Assembly: GCF_051027545.1 (NCBI RefSeq)
Contig: NZ_CP194902.1
Span: forward strand, 2,046,001-2,110,000
Origin: Methylocaldum sp002005105
GTDB lineage: Bacteria > Pseudomonadota > Gammaproteobacteria > Methylococcales > Methylococcaceae
DNA length: 64,000 bases
Direction: 5' to 3'
The translations under genes were made by a program, and so were the position numbers. Of this stretch, positions 7,235-15,257 are shown one piece after another (within the stretch, counting starts at the first letter, position 1; every line of letters starts with the position of its first letter). The notes below the pieces were generated by a model. The model made no database searches. It was given only the letters and a program-made list of their open reading frames with translations, and was not told where the DNA came from.

Positions 7235-7559
7235 GCGGAGTTCGTCGATCTCATCCAAGACCACGGCATTCGGATCAGCATGGGTGGCAAAGGCCGCTGG
7301 GTCGACAACGTGTTCGTCGAACGGCTGTGGAAAAGCGTGAAATATCAGGAGGTCCACTTGCATGCTTACGACACGGTTTCCCAGGCACGAGAAGGCTTGC
7401 AGCGGTATTTCAAGTTCTACAACGAACGTCGACCCATTCATCGCTTGACGGCAAGACCCCCGATAGCGTGTACTTCGATCCGCTGCCCATTCAACAGGCA
7501 GCCTAAACCGCAGAAGCCCACTTAGGATCGGGAAAATTCTGTCCAGAAAACCGGGGCCA
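7235..7559 (+). pseudogene. IS3-family transposase 3' end with right terminal repeat
   Basis: The reading frame AEFVDLIQDHGIRISMGGKG, WVDNVFVERLWKSVKY, YFKFYNERRP is the C-terminal third of an IS3 OrfB, including the catalytic Glu region (FVERLWKS). A frameshift near 7440 moves the ending (SSLDGKTPDSVYFDPLPIQ, stop at 7506) into another frame. The remnant joins directly onto the RAYT pseudogene at 7235, and the sequence gtccagaaaaccggggcca ending at 7559 looks like the IS right end. The left part of the element is missing. It probably inserted into the RAYT gene and was later trimmed. Confidence 0.8.
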
Positions 7560-7682
7560 CCGCTGATTTCCAGTTCGAGCCCATCATTTCAAAAAATCGA
7601 AGCCGGGCTCATAGGGCAACAAAAAGCAGGTTTTTCTACAGCTTCGTTAGACTGCAGGCTGCAACTGAAGAGAAGGTGAAGT

Positions 7683-9431
7683 ATGCGAGCCTTTGCACAA
7701 AAACAGAATCAAGCTCAAAAGCCGGCATCCTCAAGCCTTGCCCGGCCTCGGAAGACGATACTTGGGCCGCATCATCATGAGCATCATATCCTCCTTCTGC
7801 AGCGCGCGATCGGGAATCAAGCCGTACAGCGGCGGTTAGAAGCAAATACGGTGAATGTCGAAGGAGACTCGACTACTACCAAAATTGCCCGCTTCGGTCA
7901 CGATTTCAGCCGGATACCCGTATACGCTAAAGTGCCCATGAAGACACAGACAAAACTGACGGTTAAGACTCCAGAAGACGTATACGACCAGGAAGCGGAC
8001 CGGATTGCCGATCGGGTGATGGCAACGGCAGCGCACTCCGTCGTTATCGGCGCGCCACCAGGTATCCAGCGCTTCGGCTACGGCTTTTCAAGGCTGCGGG
8101 TGCATTCCGGCATCGGCACTGCTCCCGGGGAACTGGACCACCCACCCCTCCGCATCAGCGCGCGCATACCCACCACCTTGCCCGCCGCGACACCCGCATG
8201 GACAAGGAACGGCGAAATAAACCTCGGTCCCGCCGGTCTGTTCATGCCGCCGCGGGAGCAACTCCGGATGCTGCGTCACGAAGCCTTCCACCGGCTGCAT
8301 CAGCGCATCGCGCCCGTCAGCGATGCACCGGAGGCGCGCCTGCGGGCCGAGCGGCTCGCGACCCAAGCGGAGACGGGCGCGGCGCTGCTTCCCGTTGCGT
8401 TGCCACCCGCGCCCGCGCTGCTGGCCTTCCCGCCGCAGAAGTATACGCCGTGGGACAGGGTCTGGATCGGCAACGACGCCATCATCGGCGAAGTGACGGA
8501 GGGAGGGGTCGCCGCGCGCATCTTCCTGAGCTACAAGGACCTCGGGATCACGAAGGCGCCGGAATCGCAGACCTACCACTGCGGCAAGCACGATCCGGCG
8601 CCGATCCCGACGCTGGTCAAGCGGATGCGAGCCGCCGCAAAGCAGGCCGCCGTGCTCAACGGCAAGATCACGGACAGCACCTACTCGCTGAGGACCAGCG
8701 TGATCGCCATCTCGAAGGGCGCGAACAGCGCATTCCGCGTGTTCGGAGGCCAGGGCGTGCTGGTGATCAAGCAGGAGGATTCCTGGGAGGGAACCATTGC
8801 CCACGAGGGCTCGCACGGGATCTTCGCCTTCCACCTTGGCGACCGCGTCCCCAAGGGCGCGCCCGACCTGCTGGCCAAGGGAGTGGCCGAGCTCTTCCTC
8901 GAGCTGCAGAACACCGCGCCGGTTTCGCTCCCCAGCGCACCGTTCGATGCGAAGCACCTGCCTCCGCTGAAGGACGACGGCAAGACCACGACCCATCCGG
9001 CGGGGCTGGTGATGGTCGCCGACACCCTGTGGGCTGGCGGCGGCGGACATCCTTGGGACAACGCGGACGAGTTCTTCGCCAGCGCGTTCGGCATGTATCA
9101 ACAGAAATCGCTGTTCGACCAGATTGTGCGGCACTACGGCAAGGCGGATCCGAAGATCCCGCCACTGGCGAAGAAGCTGTCGGCCCTGCTCGCCGCGGTC
9201 GGGGACCCGAAGGCCGTCGCGGGACTCAAGGTGCCGTCGAGCACGAAGGCGGTCGATGCGGAGCTGAAGCGGATTCAACCCACGCCGGAGGTCGTCGCGG
9301 GGCTCGACGCCTCCGTCGACCTGCTGCTCGATCCCACCACGCTGCGCGGACCACAGACGATTTTGTGCCCCGGCGCTAAGCCGCCCACGGCCGGAACAGG
9401 GGCGGCCAGCCAGAAAGCGACAGGGCCATGA
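7683..9431 (+). CDS. Orphan eCIS-cargo-like protein with two HExxH motifs
   Basis: A 582-residue protein. The N-terminal 110 residues carry the hallmarks of cargo of extracellular contractile injection systems: LLLQRAIGNQAVQRRL (residues 37-52), ARFGHDFSRIPV (69-80), then KLTVKTPEDVYDQEADRIADRVM, the lead-in to a DUF4157-type core. A degenerate core follows, with HEAFH at 199-203. The C-terminal part (about 255-480) has a second zinc motif, HEGSH (374-378), and DNADEFFASAF (459-469), which resembles the third-ligand segment of lethal-factor-type gluzincins. No secretion apparatus or immunity gene is next to it. The start has gaaggtgaagt upstream. The family is inferred from motifs; the substrate is unknown. 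Confidence 0.7.
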   Translation: MRAFAQKQNQAQKPASSSLARPRKTILGPHHHEHHILLLQRAIGNQAVQRRLEANTVNVEGDSTTTKIARFGHDFSRIPVYAKVPMKTQTKLTVKTPEDVYDQEADRIADRVMATAAHSVVIGAPPGIQRFGYGFSRLRVHSGIGTAPGELDHPPLRISARIPTTLPAATPAWTRNGEINLGPAGLFMPPREQLRMLRHEAFHRLHQRIAPVSDAPEARLRAERLATQAETGAALLPVALPPAPALLAFPPQKYTPWDRVWIGNDAIIGEVTEGGVAARIFLSYKDLGITKAPESQTYHCGKHDPAPIPTLVKRMRAAAKQAAVLNGKITDSTYSLRTSVIAISKGANSAFRVFGGQGVLVIKQEDSWEGTIAHEGSHGIFAFHLGDRVPKGAPDLLAKGVAELFLELQNTAPVSLPSAPFDAKHLPPLKDDGKTTTHPAGLVMVADTLWAGGGGHPWDNADEFFASAFGMYQQKSLFDQIVRHYGKADPKIPPLAKKLSALLAAVGDPKAVAGLKVPSSTKAVDAELKRIQPTPEVVAGLDASVDLLLDPTTLRGPQTILCPGAKPPTAGTGAASQKATGP

Positions 9432-9439
9432 AAGCCATG

Positions 9440-10405
9440 CTACCCAGAGCGAGCTAGGGATTTGCCCTCACTCAACAGCTTGTTCCTGCAACGCAAGTGT
9501 CCATGCGGCTCCAGGGGCGACTTTTCCAGAGTTCTTGGGCGGAGTACATAGCCACAGCCACGACTGCGCCTAACAACGGCATCAACCCGACGCCCCGACG
9601 CTGGCTTTTTGGGAAGTAGTCTGTGGTCCTGCCCCGTCCTTCTGTTGCCGAAACCGGGCACGTCGACCGTGGTATCGAGTTTCACCGTCGCGCCCAGCGG
9701 CCAAAGAACGCCGAACAGCCGTTCGTCCGCCTCCTGATCAGGCGGCGAATCCGGGCTGTCCAAGGTTTCATCACCGCTCGCGCCCGATGCACATGTTTCT
9801 TCCACCGGCACGCGAAAGCTCGTCGCGGTGGCTTCGGCCCGCGGTTCCAGATCGATGGGATCGGGCTCCGGCAGGGGCGATTGCTGCTCGGCCGGCAATT
9901 CGTCGATGGCCGCCAGGGCCATGGTTGCCAGCGTGGCGCGGACCTCGACGACCAGCCGTCCGCCGGCCAGATAATTGGTCGGATAGATCCGGGAGACGCC
10001 GAACTCACCTTCGTAGCGGCCCTCGTCGTACTGGTCCAGCAAGGTATCCTTGACGGCGAATTCGCCGATCTCGGTCACCAGCCGTCCGACGGAAAAGGTG
10101 CCGTTACGGCCATGGATGGCGCGAATGTACAGGGTTCCGCTGAGTTTGATCACCCTGAAACCGACCAGCACAGCCTGGCGCGCCTGGATGGCCGGCATCA
10201 ATTGGCGGACAACCGCTTGTGCATCCTGGCCGTTCACCCGGCAATCGAAGCGGGTATATTCGACGGCATCCGCCGCGCCGTGCAGAGCGGATACCTCGAC
10301 CGCCAGAAACGGCTGGCCGCGTCTGATCGGGGCCTCACGCACGCGGTTCAGATAGCCGACGCCGGTGATATGAAGGTCGAAGTATTTTTCGTCGGGTGGG
10401 TTCAT
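9440..10405 (-). CDS. Fused STY4534-family/DUF3275 protein of an integrating conjugative element
   Basis: From the ATG at 10405 (AGGAGAAA upstream) residues 1-90 match the STY4534 ICE replication family: YFDLHITGVGYLNRVRE, a VEYTRFDCRV strand and a VLVGFR strand. At that point the protein passes directly into a DUF3275 protein: IKLSGTLYIRAIHGRNG, TEIGEFAVKD, DEGRYEGEFGVSRIYP, then an acidic linker and LFGVLWPLGATVKLDTTVD. In PFGI-1-type elements these are normally two neighbouring genes, so an in-frame deletion probably joined them. The C-terminal 60 residues after TTVD diverge from DUF3275 and look frameshifted. Function, probably single-strand DNA handling during transfer, is inferred. Confidence 0.65.
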   Translation of the reverse strand: MNPPDEKYFDLHITGVGYLNRVREAPIRRGQPFLAVEVSALHGAADAVEYTRFDCRVNGQDAQAVVRQLMPAIQARQAVLVGFRVIKLSGTLYIRAIHGRNGTFSVGRLVTEIGEFAVKDTLLDQYDEGRYEGEFGVSRIYPTNYLAGGRLVVEVRATLATMALAAIDELPAEQQSPLPEPDPIDLEPRAEATATSFRVPVEETCASGASGDETLDSPDSPPDQEADERLFGVLWPLGATVKLDTTVDVPGFGNRRTGQDHRLLPKKPASGRRVDAVVRRSRGCGYVLRPRTLEKSPLEPHGHLRCRNKLLSEGKSLARSG

Positions 10406-10797
10406 GGGGTTTCTCCTATAGGCATGAATGAACCGGAGAAATCCCGACCCGACCGGGGTATGGGTTCCCCCGGAGAAGGTAGAAGATGCCTGCGGCGCTC
10501 CCGAAGGAGCGACCATCGTTCGAGCAGGCCCGCGATGGTGAAGGGTGCGACTGAGCCGCAGTCGCCACGGTTGAAACTCCTCCAGAAGCTGCCGAAAACC
10601 TACTGCGCGCCGCCATGACTGCGTTGCTCCAGGGCTCAAAATGCTGATGAAAAACTTCCTTGTTTTTCACCCGAACGGGCGCGCTTTCGCGCGTCCTACT
10701 TCTCTCCCGGAGAAGTAGTCATGTACTCTATGTACACTCCGGTTTTTCGCCCTTCGCGCCTTGTCCTGCCGGCGCTCGGCACGGTTTTTACCAGCTT
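10406..10797. other. Spacer without a supported gene
   Basis: The 392 bp between the fused ICE gene and the lysozyme-like gene contain open frames on both strands, none with family features. There is a small GC-rich palindrome, gggcgcgctttcgcgcg, around 10677-10694, and a gtac-rich stretch around 10720-10740. It may be residue of deleted ICE genes. Confidence 0.4.
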
Positions 10798-11711
10798 CTA
10801 GGCCAAGGCCACGAACAATACGAGCATCATTAATACCGTCGCCTTGACGATATGGGTCTGGACCTGCATCAGCGACAGCCGCTCGCGGCGCCAGCCGATG
10901 TATTGCATCAGACTCACCCAGGCGGTGCACAGCAACAAGCCCACGGCCAGCGTCTGTAGCACCAAGGCCTTTACCGCTCCGAGGCCGATGCCGGAACCGC
11001 TGGAGAATGCCGCCGAGGGCGAAAGCGGTGCGTGGGTCGACGGGGTTATCCCGATCGTAGCCCCCGGTGCGGGTGTGGCCGAGCCGGTGGATGGTCCGCC
11101 GGACACGCCTGTGACCACCGAGACATCGAATCCGCCCAAAGCCGAAAGATACGTGGCGATCGATGTTCCGTTGCCATCCCGGACCGAGCCGGTTCCGCCC
11201 GAACTCAGGAAGCGGCGCAGCCCGCCGACGCCGACCAGGTGAGCGCCGGCGAGCAGGCCCGACGGTGTGATCAGGACGCCGCCGACCGTTTGTCCCAGAT
11301 AGCCGTCGAGATCCAGGTTCTTGATCTGCGACCACTGGGCGGCACTCTGTAGGCGGTCACCGCCTGAGTCTGCACCGAAGGGCGGCTCAGGAAATCGGCC
11401 GTATTCCGGACGCCGTCCTTCCCGGTCCAGCTTCCCCGCCAGTCATTCCTCGCGGTGCCGTCGGGCCGGTAATAGCCGGCTTCTGCCAAGGCCTGCTCGC
11501 CCATCTGGTAGAGACCCAAATACCCGTAATCATTGCGGGCACCGGGGTTGTTTCCGGACTCCACCCTCGCCAGGTGGCCCAGATAATCGGCATAGTTCCC
11601 TGCCGCCAAAACGATGCCTGACATAACCGCTAATGTGACCAACGCCGTGCGCCAGACTTTCGGACAAAGATGGCGGTTTACGCCCACGTCACGGCTCCCG
11701 GCGACGCTCAT
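10798..11711 (-). pseudogene. Lysozyme-like ICE protein with C-terminal membrane segments, frameshifted
   Basis: The first half (from MSVAGSRDVGVNR at 11711) has a hydrophobic export segment and a lysozyme-like core: HLARVESGNNPGA, with a Glu in the usual catalytic position, then YGYLGLYQMGEQAL and WTGKDGVRNTADFL. Near 11345 one base is missing; the second half continues in the frame WSQIKNLDLDGYLGQTVGG, then LITPSGLLAGAHLVG, then two hydrophobic helices (LVLQTLAVGLLLCTAWV and ATVLMMLVLFVALA) with YIGWRRERLS between, resembling the small ICE membrane family TIGR03758. Conjugation systems use such enzymes to open peptidoglycan. The break may be real decay or a sequencing slip. It overlaps the inhibitor gene by 23 bp. 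Confidence 0.6.
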
Positions 11712-12204
11712 CGATCGATTTCGCGCAGGCCAGAGCCGCATCGGTGACCGGCCTATGCGATCCCAACCGACGCGAGCGGCCCTGTTCACTGAGAACCAGC
11801 CCGTAATCTTGGGACGGCAAGACAATGACGCCGTACAGGGATTCGGCGTCGCAGCGGTGCGGCCTGCACAGATCGAACAGGACAACGTTTACCCCGTCAT
11901 GTTCGAAAATGCGTACCGGACGCGAGGGACCGCTGAGCTTTCGGATCCACGGTGCCTCGTTCCGGGTGAGCACGGCGTGTTGTCGGCCGATCGCGGGGAC
12001 CGACTCGATCAGGTGCCAGGGCAAACCGGCATACGGCGGATCCCCGGCGTAGCGCAAGACGCCGCCCCCTGGACAGGCGTCGCGCCGGGCCAATTCCTGT
12101 TCGGTCGGCAGCAGGTTCACGCGCTCATCCACCGCCGCATTGGCCATCGCCGCGTTGGACAGGGAAACCAATGCGAACAGCCATTCGATGTGCCGAATCC
12201 TCAT
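11689..12204 (-). CDS. Ivy-like periplasmic lysozyme inhibitor
   Basis: A protein of about 171 residues with an N-terminal signal peptide (LFALVSLSNAAMANA). The central segment contains CRPHRCD (residues 113-119 from the ATG at 12204), matching the C-K/R-P-H-x-C loop that Ivy (inhibitor of vertebrate lysozyme) inserts into the lysozyme active site. Preceding APWIRKLSGPSRPVRIF fits the early Ivy strands. The start overlaps the stop of the PH-domain gene (TGATG). The lysozyme-like gene follows immediately, so this protein likely shields the cell from its own cell-wall enzyme. The Ivy assignment rests on the loop motif and export signal, so homology is moderate. Confidence 0.6.
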   Translation of the reverse strand: MRIRHIEWLFALVSLSNAAMANAAVDERVNLLPTEQELARRDACPGGGVLRYAGDPPYAGLPWHLIESVPAIGRQHAVLTRNEAPWIRKLSGPSRPVRIFEHDGVNVVLFDLCRPHRCDAESLYGVIVLPSQDYGLVLSEQGRSRRLGSHRPVTDAALACAKSIDERRREP

Positions 12205-12986
12205 CAATCATCTCCTTCAACGCGGTTCATGCGATTTTGGATCAAGACCTTCACGCGTCCCGGCCACGCGATATCGACGAACCGCACGGGTCTGCCGTCG
12301 GTGCCCGCCGAAGTCAATTCCAAGGTGCCGATGTTCACCAGACGCTCGAACCAGGATTGTCTGAGGGTGATCGAGCGGATGTCCTGAAACCGTAAGCCCA
12401 CGGTATCGCGGGCAACCAGGCCTTCGCGGGCTTCGACCCCGGTCTCGGAAACCACATAGGCGGCCGACAGCCATTCGGTCCACAGCCAGAAGAGCAGGGC
12501 GCCGGACAGGAAACCACCCATGAGTGTCAAGCCGTTGAGCGTCCAAGTCAGCCCGGTGTTCAGCACCGAAGGATCGATCGGCAATAAGGCCAGGAGGGAA
12601 CTCAGCAGGCGGTGCGGCATAAACGCCAGCAGCACGCCGATGCCCAATACCGGCAGCCAAGCGGCATTCGCTCGCACCACGGCGGGTCGGAATACTCGTG
12701 TGGCTCTTTTTTCCGAACCCACCTTCATCGAGTGCCTCTCGGTTCGCTGCAACAACCCGCCTGGACGCGCGGCTTGCGCCGTCGGTTCGTTTGATCGGCG
12801 TGCCGAAACGGCTTCGGCACGCGGAAACTCCGGCTCGCGCCGAAGAATGAAACCGCCGTCAGGACAACTTTCCACCGCATAGCACCTTCCCGATTCGCCC
12901 GACAGCAATTCGCGCATGCGGGTCGCGAGGCCGAATGAACGGAACGGCAGGCCGTCGAGGTTGTAGATGGCGTCGCCGATCCGCAT
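12204..12986 (-). CDS. PH-domain membrane protein of ICE type
   Basis: A 260-residue protein. Residues 1-60 are soluble (MRIGDAIYNLDGLPFRSFG, then a Cys-containing segment CYAVESCPDG). Two hydrophobic segments follow near residues 107-130 and 145-170, and then a bacterial PH-like (YdbS/DUF304) domain with SETGVEAREGLVARDTVGL and FQDIRSITLRQSWFERL. Such proteins are regularly found beside SSB and STY4534 genes in PFGI-1-like conjugative elements; their role is unknown. It lies 11 bp after the SSB gene and overlaps the inhibitor gene by 1 bp, so all are probably co-transcribed. Confidence 0.7.
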   Translation of the reverse strand: MRIGDAIYNLDGLPFRSFGLATRMRELLSGESGRCYAVESCPDGGFILRREPEFPRAEAVSARRSNEPTAQAARPGGLLQRTERHSMKVGSEKRATRVFRPAVVRANAAWLPVLGIGVLLAFMPHRLLSSLLALLPIDPSVLNTGLTWTLNGLTLMGGFLSGALLFWLWTEWLSAAYVVSETGVEAREGLVARDTVGLRFQDIRSITLRQSWFERLVNIGTLELTSAGTDGRPVRFVDIAWPGRVKVLIQNRMNRVEGDD

Positions 12987-12997
12987 CGGGATTCCCG

Positions 12998-13405
12998 TTA
13001 CTCTTCGCCGGGATCACTGGGCATCTCGGTGGGCGCACCGGCACGCGGCCGATACGTGACGGATTCGATGCATACCGGGTCGATGCCGATGCGACTGGCC
13101 GTCAGCCGTAATTCGCGATGCTCGGCGCCCTCGGCGTCCTCCCAGGATTCCTCCCGCAGCTGGCCATCGACCTGAATCCGGGCGCCTTTGCGGAGCACTT
13201 TGACCGCCGATTCTGCACGGGCTCCCCACACGCTGACGCTGAGCCAGAATCCGCCCTCGTCCTCGATGGAACCATCGTCTTGCGGAACGCTGCGATCGAA
13301 GTAGACGCGCAGATCCGCCACCGACCGGTCCTCGCCATCGACTTGGACGGTGCGAAGCACGGGTGCCTGACCGAGGTTGCCGACGCCGGAGAACTGATTG
13401 CTCAT
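12998..13405 (-). CDS. ssb: Single-stranded DNA-binding protein of a conjugative element
   Basis: A 135-residue OB-fold protein starting MSNQFSGVGNLGQAPVLRTV, the usual opening of SSB. It has FWLSVSVWGARAESAVKVL and RKGARIQVDGQL, the conserved strand 4-5 region. The acidic C-terminal tip ends SDPGEE rather than the canonical DDIPF, typical of plasmid and ICE SSBs that are not the main cellular copy. The upstream extension to 13480 was rejected because AGGAG stands before the ATG at 13405. It is the promoter-proximal gene of the decayed ICE segment. Confidence 0.85.
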   Translation of the reverse strand: MSNQFSGVGNLGQAPVLRTVQVDGEDRSVADLRVYFDRSVPQDDGSIEDEGGFWLSVSVWGARAESAVKVLRKGARIQVDGQLREESWEDAEGAEHRELRLTASRIGIDPVCIESVTYRPRAGAPTEMPSDPGEE

Positions 13406-13587
13406 GCCCTGGACTCCTGAGAAATGCCGCTGTTTGCAATGAGCCATAGATGCCCGATTTTTCGCCCGATGACCACCCAAAACCGATCATTCGCCGGTGA
13501 CCGGTTTCCGCTTCTTGAGCCGGTTTCAATGTATCAAGGCGGTCGTGAAGGAGGTTGAAAGCGATATGTGCCAATACGGCATCTGTA

Positions 13588-13636
13588 CGGAACCTTGTTG
13601 GAAGTTCCGAGGTCATATAAACTCGATCCGTATAAT
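13588..13636 (+). promoter_or_regulatory. Promoter and operator of the DUF1778/GNAT toxin-antitoxin operon
   Basis: A perfect TATAAT (13631-13636) lies just upstream of the antitoxin gene. About 22 bp before it is an inverted repeat, cggaac (13588-13593) and gttccg (13604-13609), in the -35 region; a repressor bound there would block RNA polymerase. The -35 box itself is weak. The assignment is from position and symmetry. Confidence 0.45.
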
Positions 13637-13661
13637 TTCCGTATCAATGATTGAAACCGCC

Positions 13662-13955
13662 ATGCCTACTGCGACCACACCCTACGAGCGCATTGACCTC
13701 AGGACCTCGCCCGAAATCAAGGCACTGATCGTTCGCGCCGCAGCCACGGCCGGCGTTTCCGTGAGTGCCTTTCTACTGGGCGCCGCGCAGGAGCGCGCCA
13801 AACAAGTTCTCAGCGAGGCGGAATTGATGACGCTGTCGACGCGTGACTGGGAGGCTTTCTTTACGGCTCTGGACCATACCGACAAGCCCCGCCCGAAATT
13901 GTCGGCCGCCATGCAACGGCATCGTGAATGGCAATCCGAACGTGAATCCTCGTGA
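13662..13955 (+). CDS. DUF1778 antitoxin (TacA-like)
   Basis: A 97-residue protein. The ribbon-helix-helix part reads RIDLRTSPEIKALIVRAAA, then GVSVSAFLLGAAQERAKQVL, the standard DUF1778 pattern. The C-terminal tail (DWEAFFTALDHTDKPRPKL) is the toxin-neutralising segment. An alternative ATG lies at 13647, 11 bp after the -10 box. The GNAT toxin gene overlaps its 3' end by 14 bp, so the pair is translationally coupled. It should repress its own promoter together with the toxin. Confidence 0.85.
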   Translation: MPTATTPYERIDLRTSPEIKALIVRAAATAGVSVSAFLLGAAQERAKQVLSEAELMTLSTRDWEAFFTALDHTDKPRPKLSAAMQRHREWQSERESS

Positions 13956-14451
13956 CGGTTTTCTACCGGAAGCGATCGAGGCGCTTCACGTCCATCATGA
14001 TCGGCGAAGCTTTACCTGCGGCGACCCGGAACTGGACGGCTATCTCAAACGCTTTGCGCGTCAACATGCCGAAACCAAGGTCAGCCGAACCTACGTTGCC
14101 GTCAACGGTGCTGCGATTCTCGGTTATTACAGTCTGGCCCTATCGGGCATTCGCAAGGATCAGTTGCCGTCCCGGTATCAATCCCGCTTTCCGAATTACC
14201 CATTGCCAGTAGCTCGTTTGGCCCGGCTGGCGGTCGACCATCGCTATCAAAATCGGGGCTTGGGCGAACTGCTATTGGCCGACGCGCTGTCCCGGTGTCT
14301 CCGTCTCTCGGAGGAAATCGGCATGGTCGGCGTTGTGGTCGATGCCAAGCATGAGCACGCCAGGCGCTATTATGAGCGTTTCGAATTCGAACGATTCCCC
14401 GATGCCCCGCTCACCTTGTGGTTACCCACGGCAGCCATTGCCAAACTGTGA
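13942..14451 (+). CDS. GNAT-type toxin (TacT/AtaT-like)
   Basis: A 169-residue acetyltransferase read from GTG at 13942. It shows FTCGDPELDGYLKRFARQHA, the signature opening of toxin-type GNATs, then VARLARLAVDHRYQNRGLGELLLADAL with the acetyl-CoA loop (Q-N-R-G-L-G), and YYERFEFERFPDAPLTLWLP near the end. Related toxins acetylate the amino group of aminoacyl-tRNAs and stop translation. It follows the DUF1778 antitoxin with a 14-bp overlap. Its 3' half is duplicated 1,088 bp downstream (15344-15576), where it is no longer part of a gene. Confidence 0.87.
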   Translation: MNPRDGFLPEAIEALHVHHDRRSFTCGDPELDGYLKRFARQHAETKVSRTYVAVNGAAILGYYSLALSGIRKDQLPSRYQSRFPNYPLPVARLARLAVDHRYQNRGLGELLLADALSRCLRLSEEIGMVGVVVDAKHEHARRYYERFEFERFPDAPLTLWLPTAAIAKL

Positions 14452-14488
14452 ACCGGCACATCGAATTAAGTGTGGACGCGAGGGGTTA
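14256..14488 (+). repeat. 233-bp direct repeat, copy 1 (3' half of GNAT toxin gene)
   Basis: From about 14256 to 14488 the sequence is almost identical to 15344-15576 (constant offset 1,088 bp), covering the toxin C-terminus, its stop and 37 bp beyond. Both copies end at gaggggtta; beyond that they differ completely. Confidence 0.9.
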
Positions 14489-14536
14489 GTATCGACCTAT
14501 ACCCTGTCAATCTTCGCCGCGGGTTAGGGCATGATC

Positions 14537-14614
14537 TCATCCGTGCTCATTGGCGATCCGCGCCCAGGCGCTGGCCAACGCCTCGATACTGGATGTGTTC
14601 ATGGTGTCCGTCAT
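14537..14614 (-). CDS. Possible 25-residue ORF overlapping hepT
   Basis: An ATG at 14614 overlaps the hepT stop codon in the ATGA arrangement and opens a 25-codon frame (MTDTMNTSSIEALASAWAR and a short tail). The coupling geometry is that of a real downstream gene, but the peptide matches nothing I know. It could be the truncated start of a lost third gene. Confidence 0.25.
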   Translation of the reverse strand: MTDTMNTSSIEALASAWARIANEHG

Positions 14615-14970
14615 GGTTCGATCCCATAGCGGTTTTCGTCGTCGGCATCCTGGCGCACGGCGGATAGTTGCTTCAGCAGCCCCGGCAGCGCCGTTTGCAC
14701 CGTGTCCCACACCATGTCGAGGTTGATGTCGAAGTAGCCGTGGGCGATGCGGTTACGCATGCCGCGCATGCTGCGCCAAGGCACCTCGGCGTAGCCGTCC
14801 ATTACCTTCGTAGCGGCTTCACCGATGATGATGAGGCTCATGATGACGGCCTGCTGGGTGCGCTTGTCCGCCAGAAAGTCATCTTTACTCAAGCCTTCGA
14901 CGAAGCTGCACGCATCCGTCGCGGCCTGCCGCATGTGGTCGAGGTAGTCGGGCAGGCGGCTCTCGCTCAT
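14611..14970 (-). CDS. hepT: HepT-family RNase toxin
   Basis: A 119-residue all-helical HEPN protein. It has the catalytic RX4HXY motif as RNRIAHGY in the C-terminal part, and the family segments YLDHMRQAATDAC and IIGEAATKVMD. HepT toxins are metal-independent RNases or tRNA-targeting enzymes held in check by the MntA nucleotidyltransferase, which AMPylates the Tyr of this motif. Its ATG overlaps the mntA stop (ATGA), so the two form one operon. The module lies between the two 233-bp direct repeats. Confidence 0.88.
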   Translation of the reverse strand: MSESRLPDYLDHMRQAATDACSFVEGLSKDDFLADKRTQQAVIMSLIIIGEAATKVMDGYAEVPWRSMRGMRNRIAHGYFDINLDMVWDTVQTALPGLLKQLSAVRQDADDENRYGIEP

Positions 14971-15257
14971 ACCGGCTGGGCTTCCGCGAGCACCTTGGCT
15001 CGGACCTTCGGCGGCAGGTCGGCCGGGGTCAAGAGATCAACATGGACGCCGAGCAGCGCTTCCAGCTCGTCCTGCAAACCGCCCAGATCGAACAACGTCG
15101 CGCCGGGTAATGCATCCACCAACAGATCGAGGTCGCTGCCGTCCCGGTCGGTGCCGTGCAGTACCGAGCCGAAGACGCGCGGGTTCGCCGCGCGGAAGCG
15201 GCTCGCCGCTTCGCGGATGGCGCTTCGTTTGAGGTTGAGCGCAACGGATGGTCGGAT
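14967..15257 (-). CDS. mntA: MntA-family nucleotidyltransferase antitoxin with apparent ATC start
   Basis: The product has the minimal nucleotidyltransferase core: FGSVLHGTDRDGSDLDLLVD, which is the GSX10DXD motif, and a third acidic strand (VHVDLLTPADLP). It would AMPylate HepT. There is no ATG, GTG or TTG in this frame before the motif; the frame is closed upstream by a TGA near 15275. The codon where relatives have Met (before RPSVALNLKR) is ATC at 15257, and a good ribosome site, AAGGAAAGG, stands six bases upstream. Either ATC is used as a rare start or the gene has lost its start by one mutation. About 96 residues. Confidence 0.75.
   Translation of the reverse strand: MRPSVALNLKRSAIREAASRFRAANPRVFGSVLHGTDRDGSDLDLLVDALPGATLFDLGGLQDELEALLGVHVDLLTPADLPPKVRAKVLAEAQPV

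Noticed and set aside
8088..9278. 396-codon minus-strand frame opposite the eCIS-like gene
   Set aside because: Composition is dominated by Arg, Gly and His, with no motifs; it is the mirror of the real plus-strand gene.
9623..10618. 331-codon plus-strand frame opposite the fused ICE gene
   Set aside because: No recognisable domain, while the minus strand shows clear STY4534 and DUF3275 motifs with a proper ribosome site.
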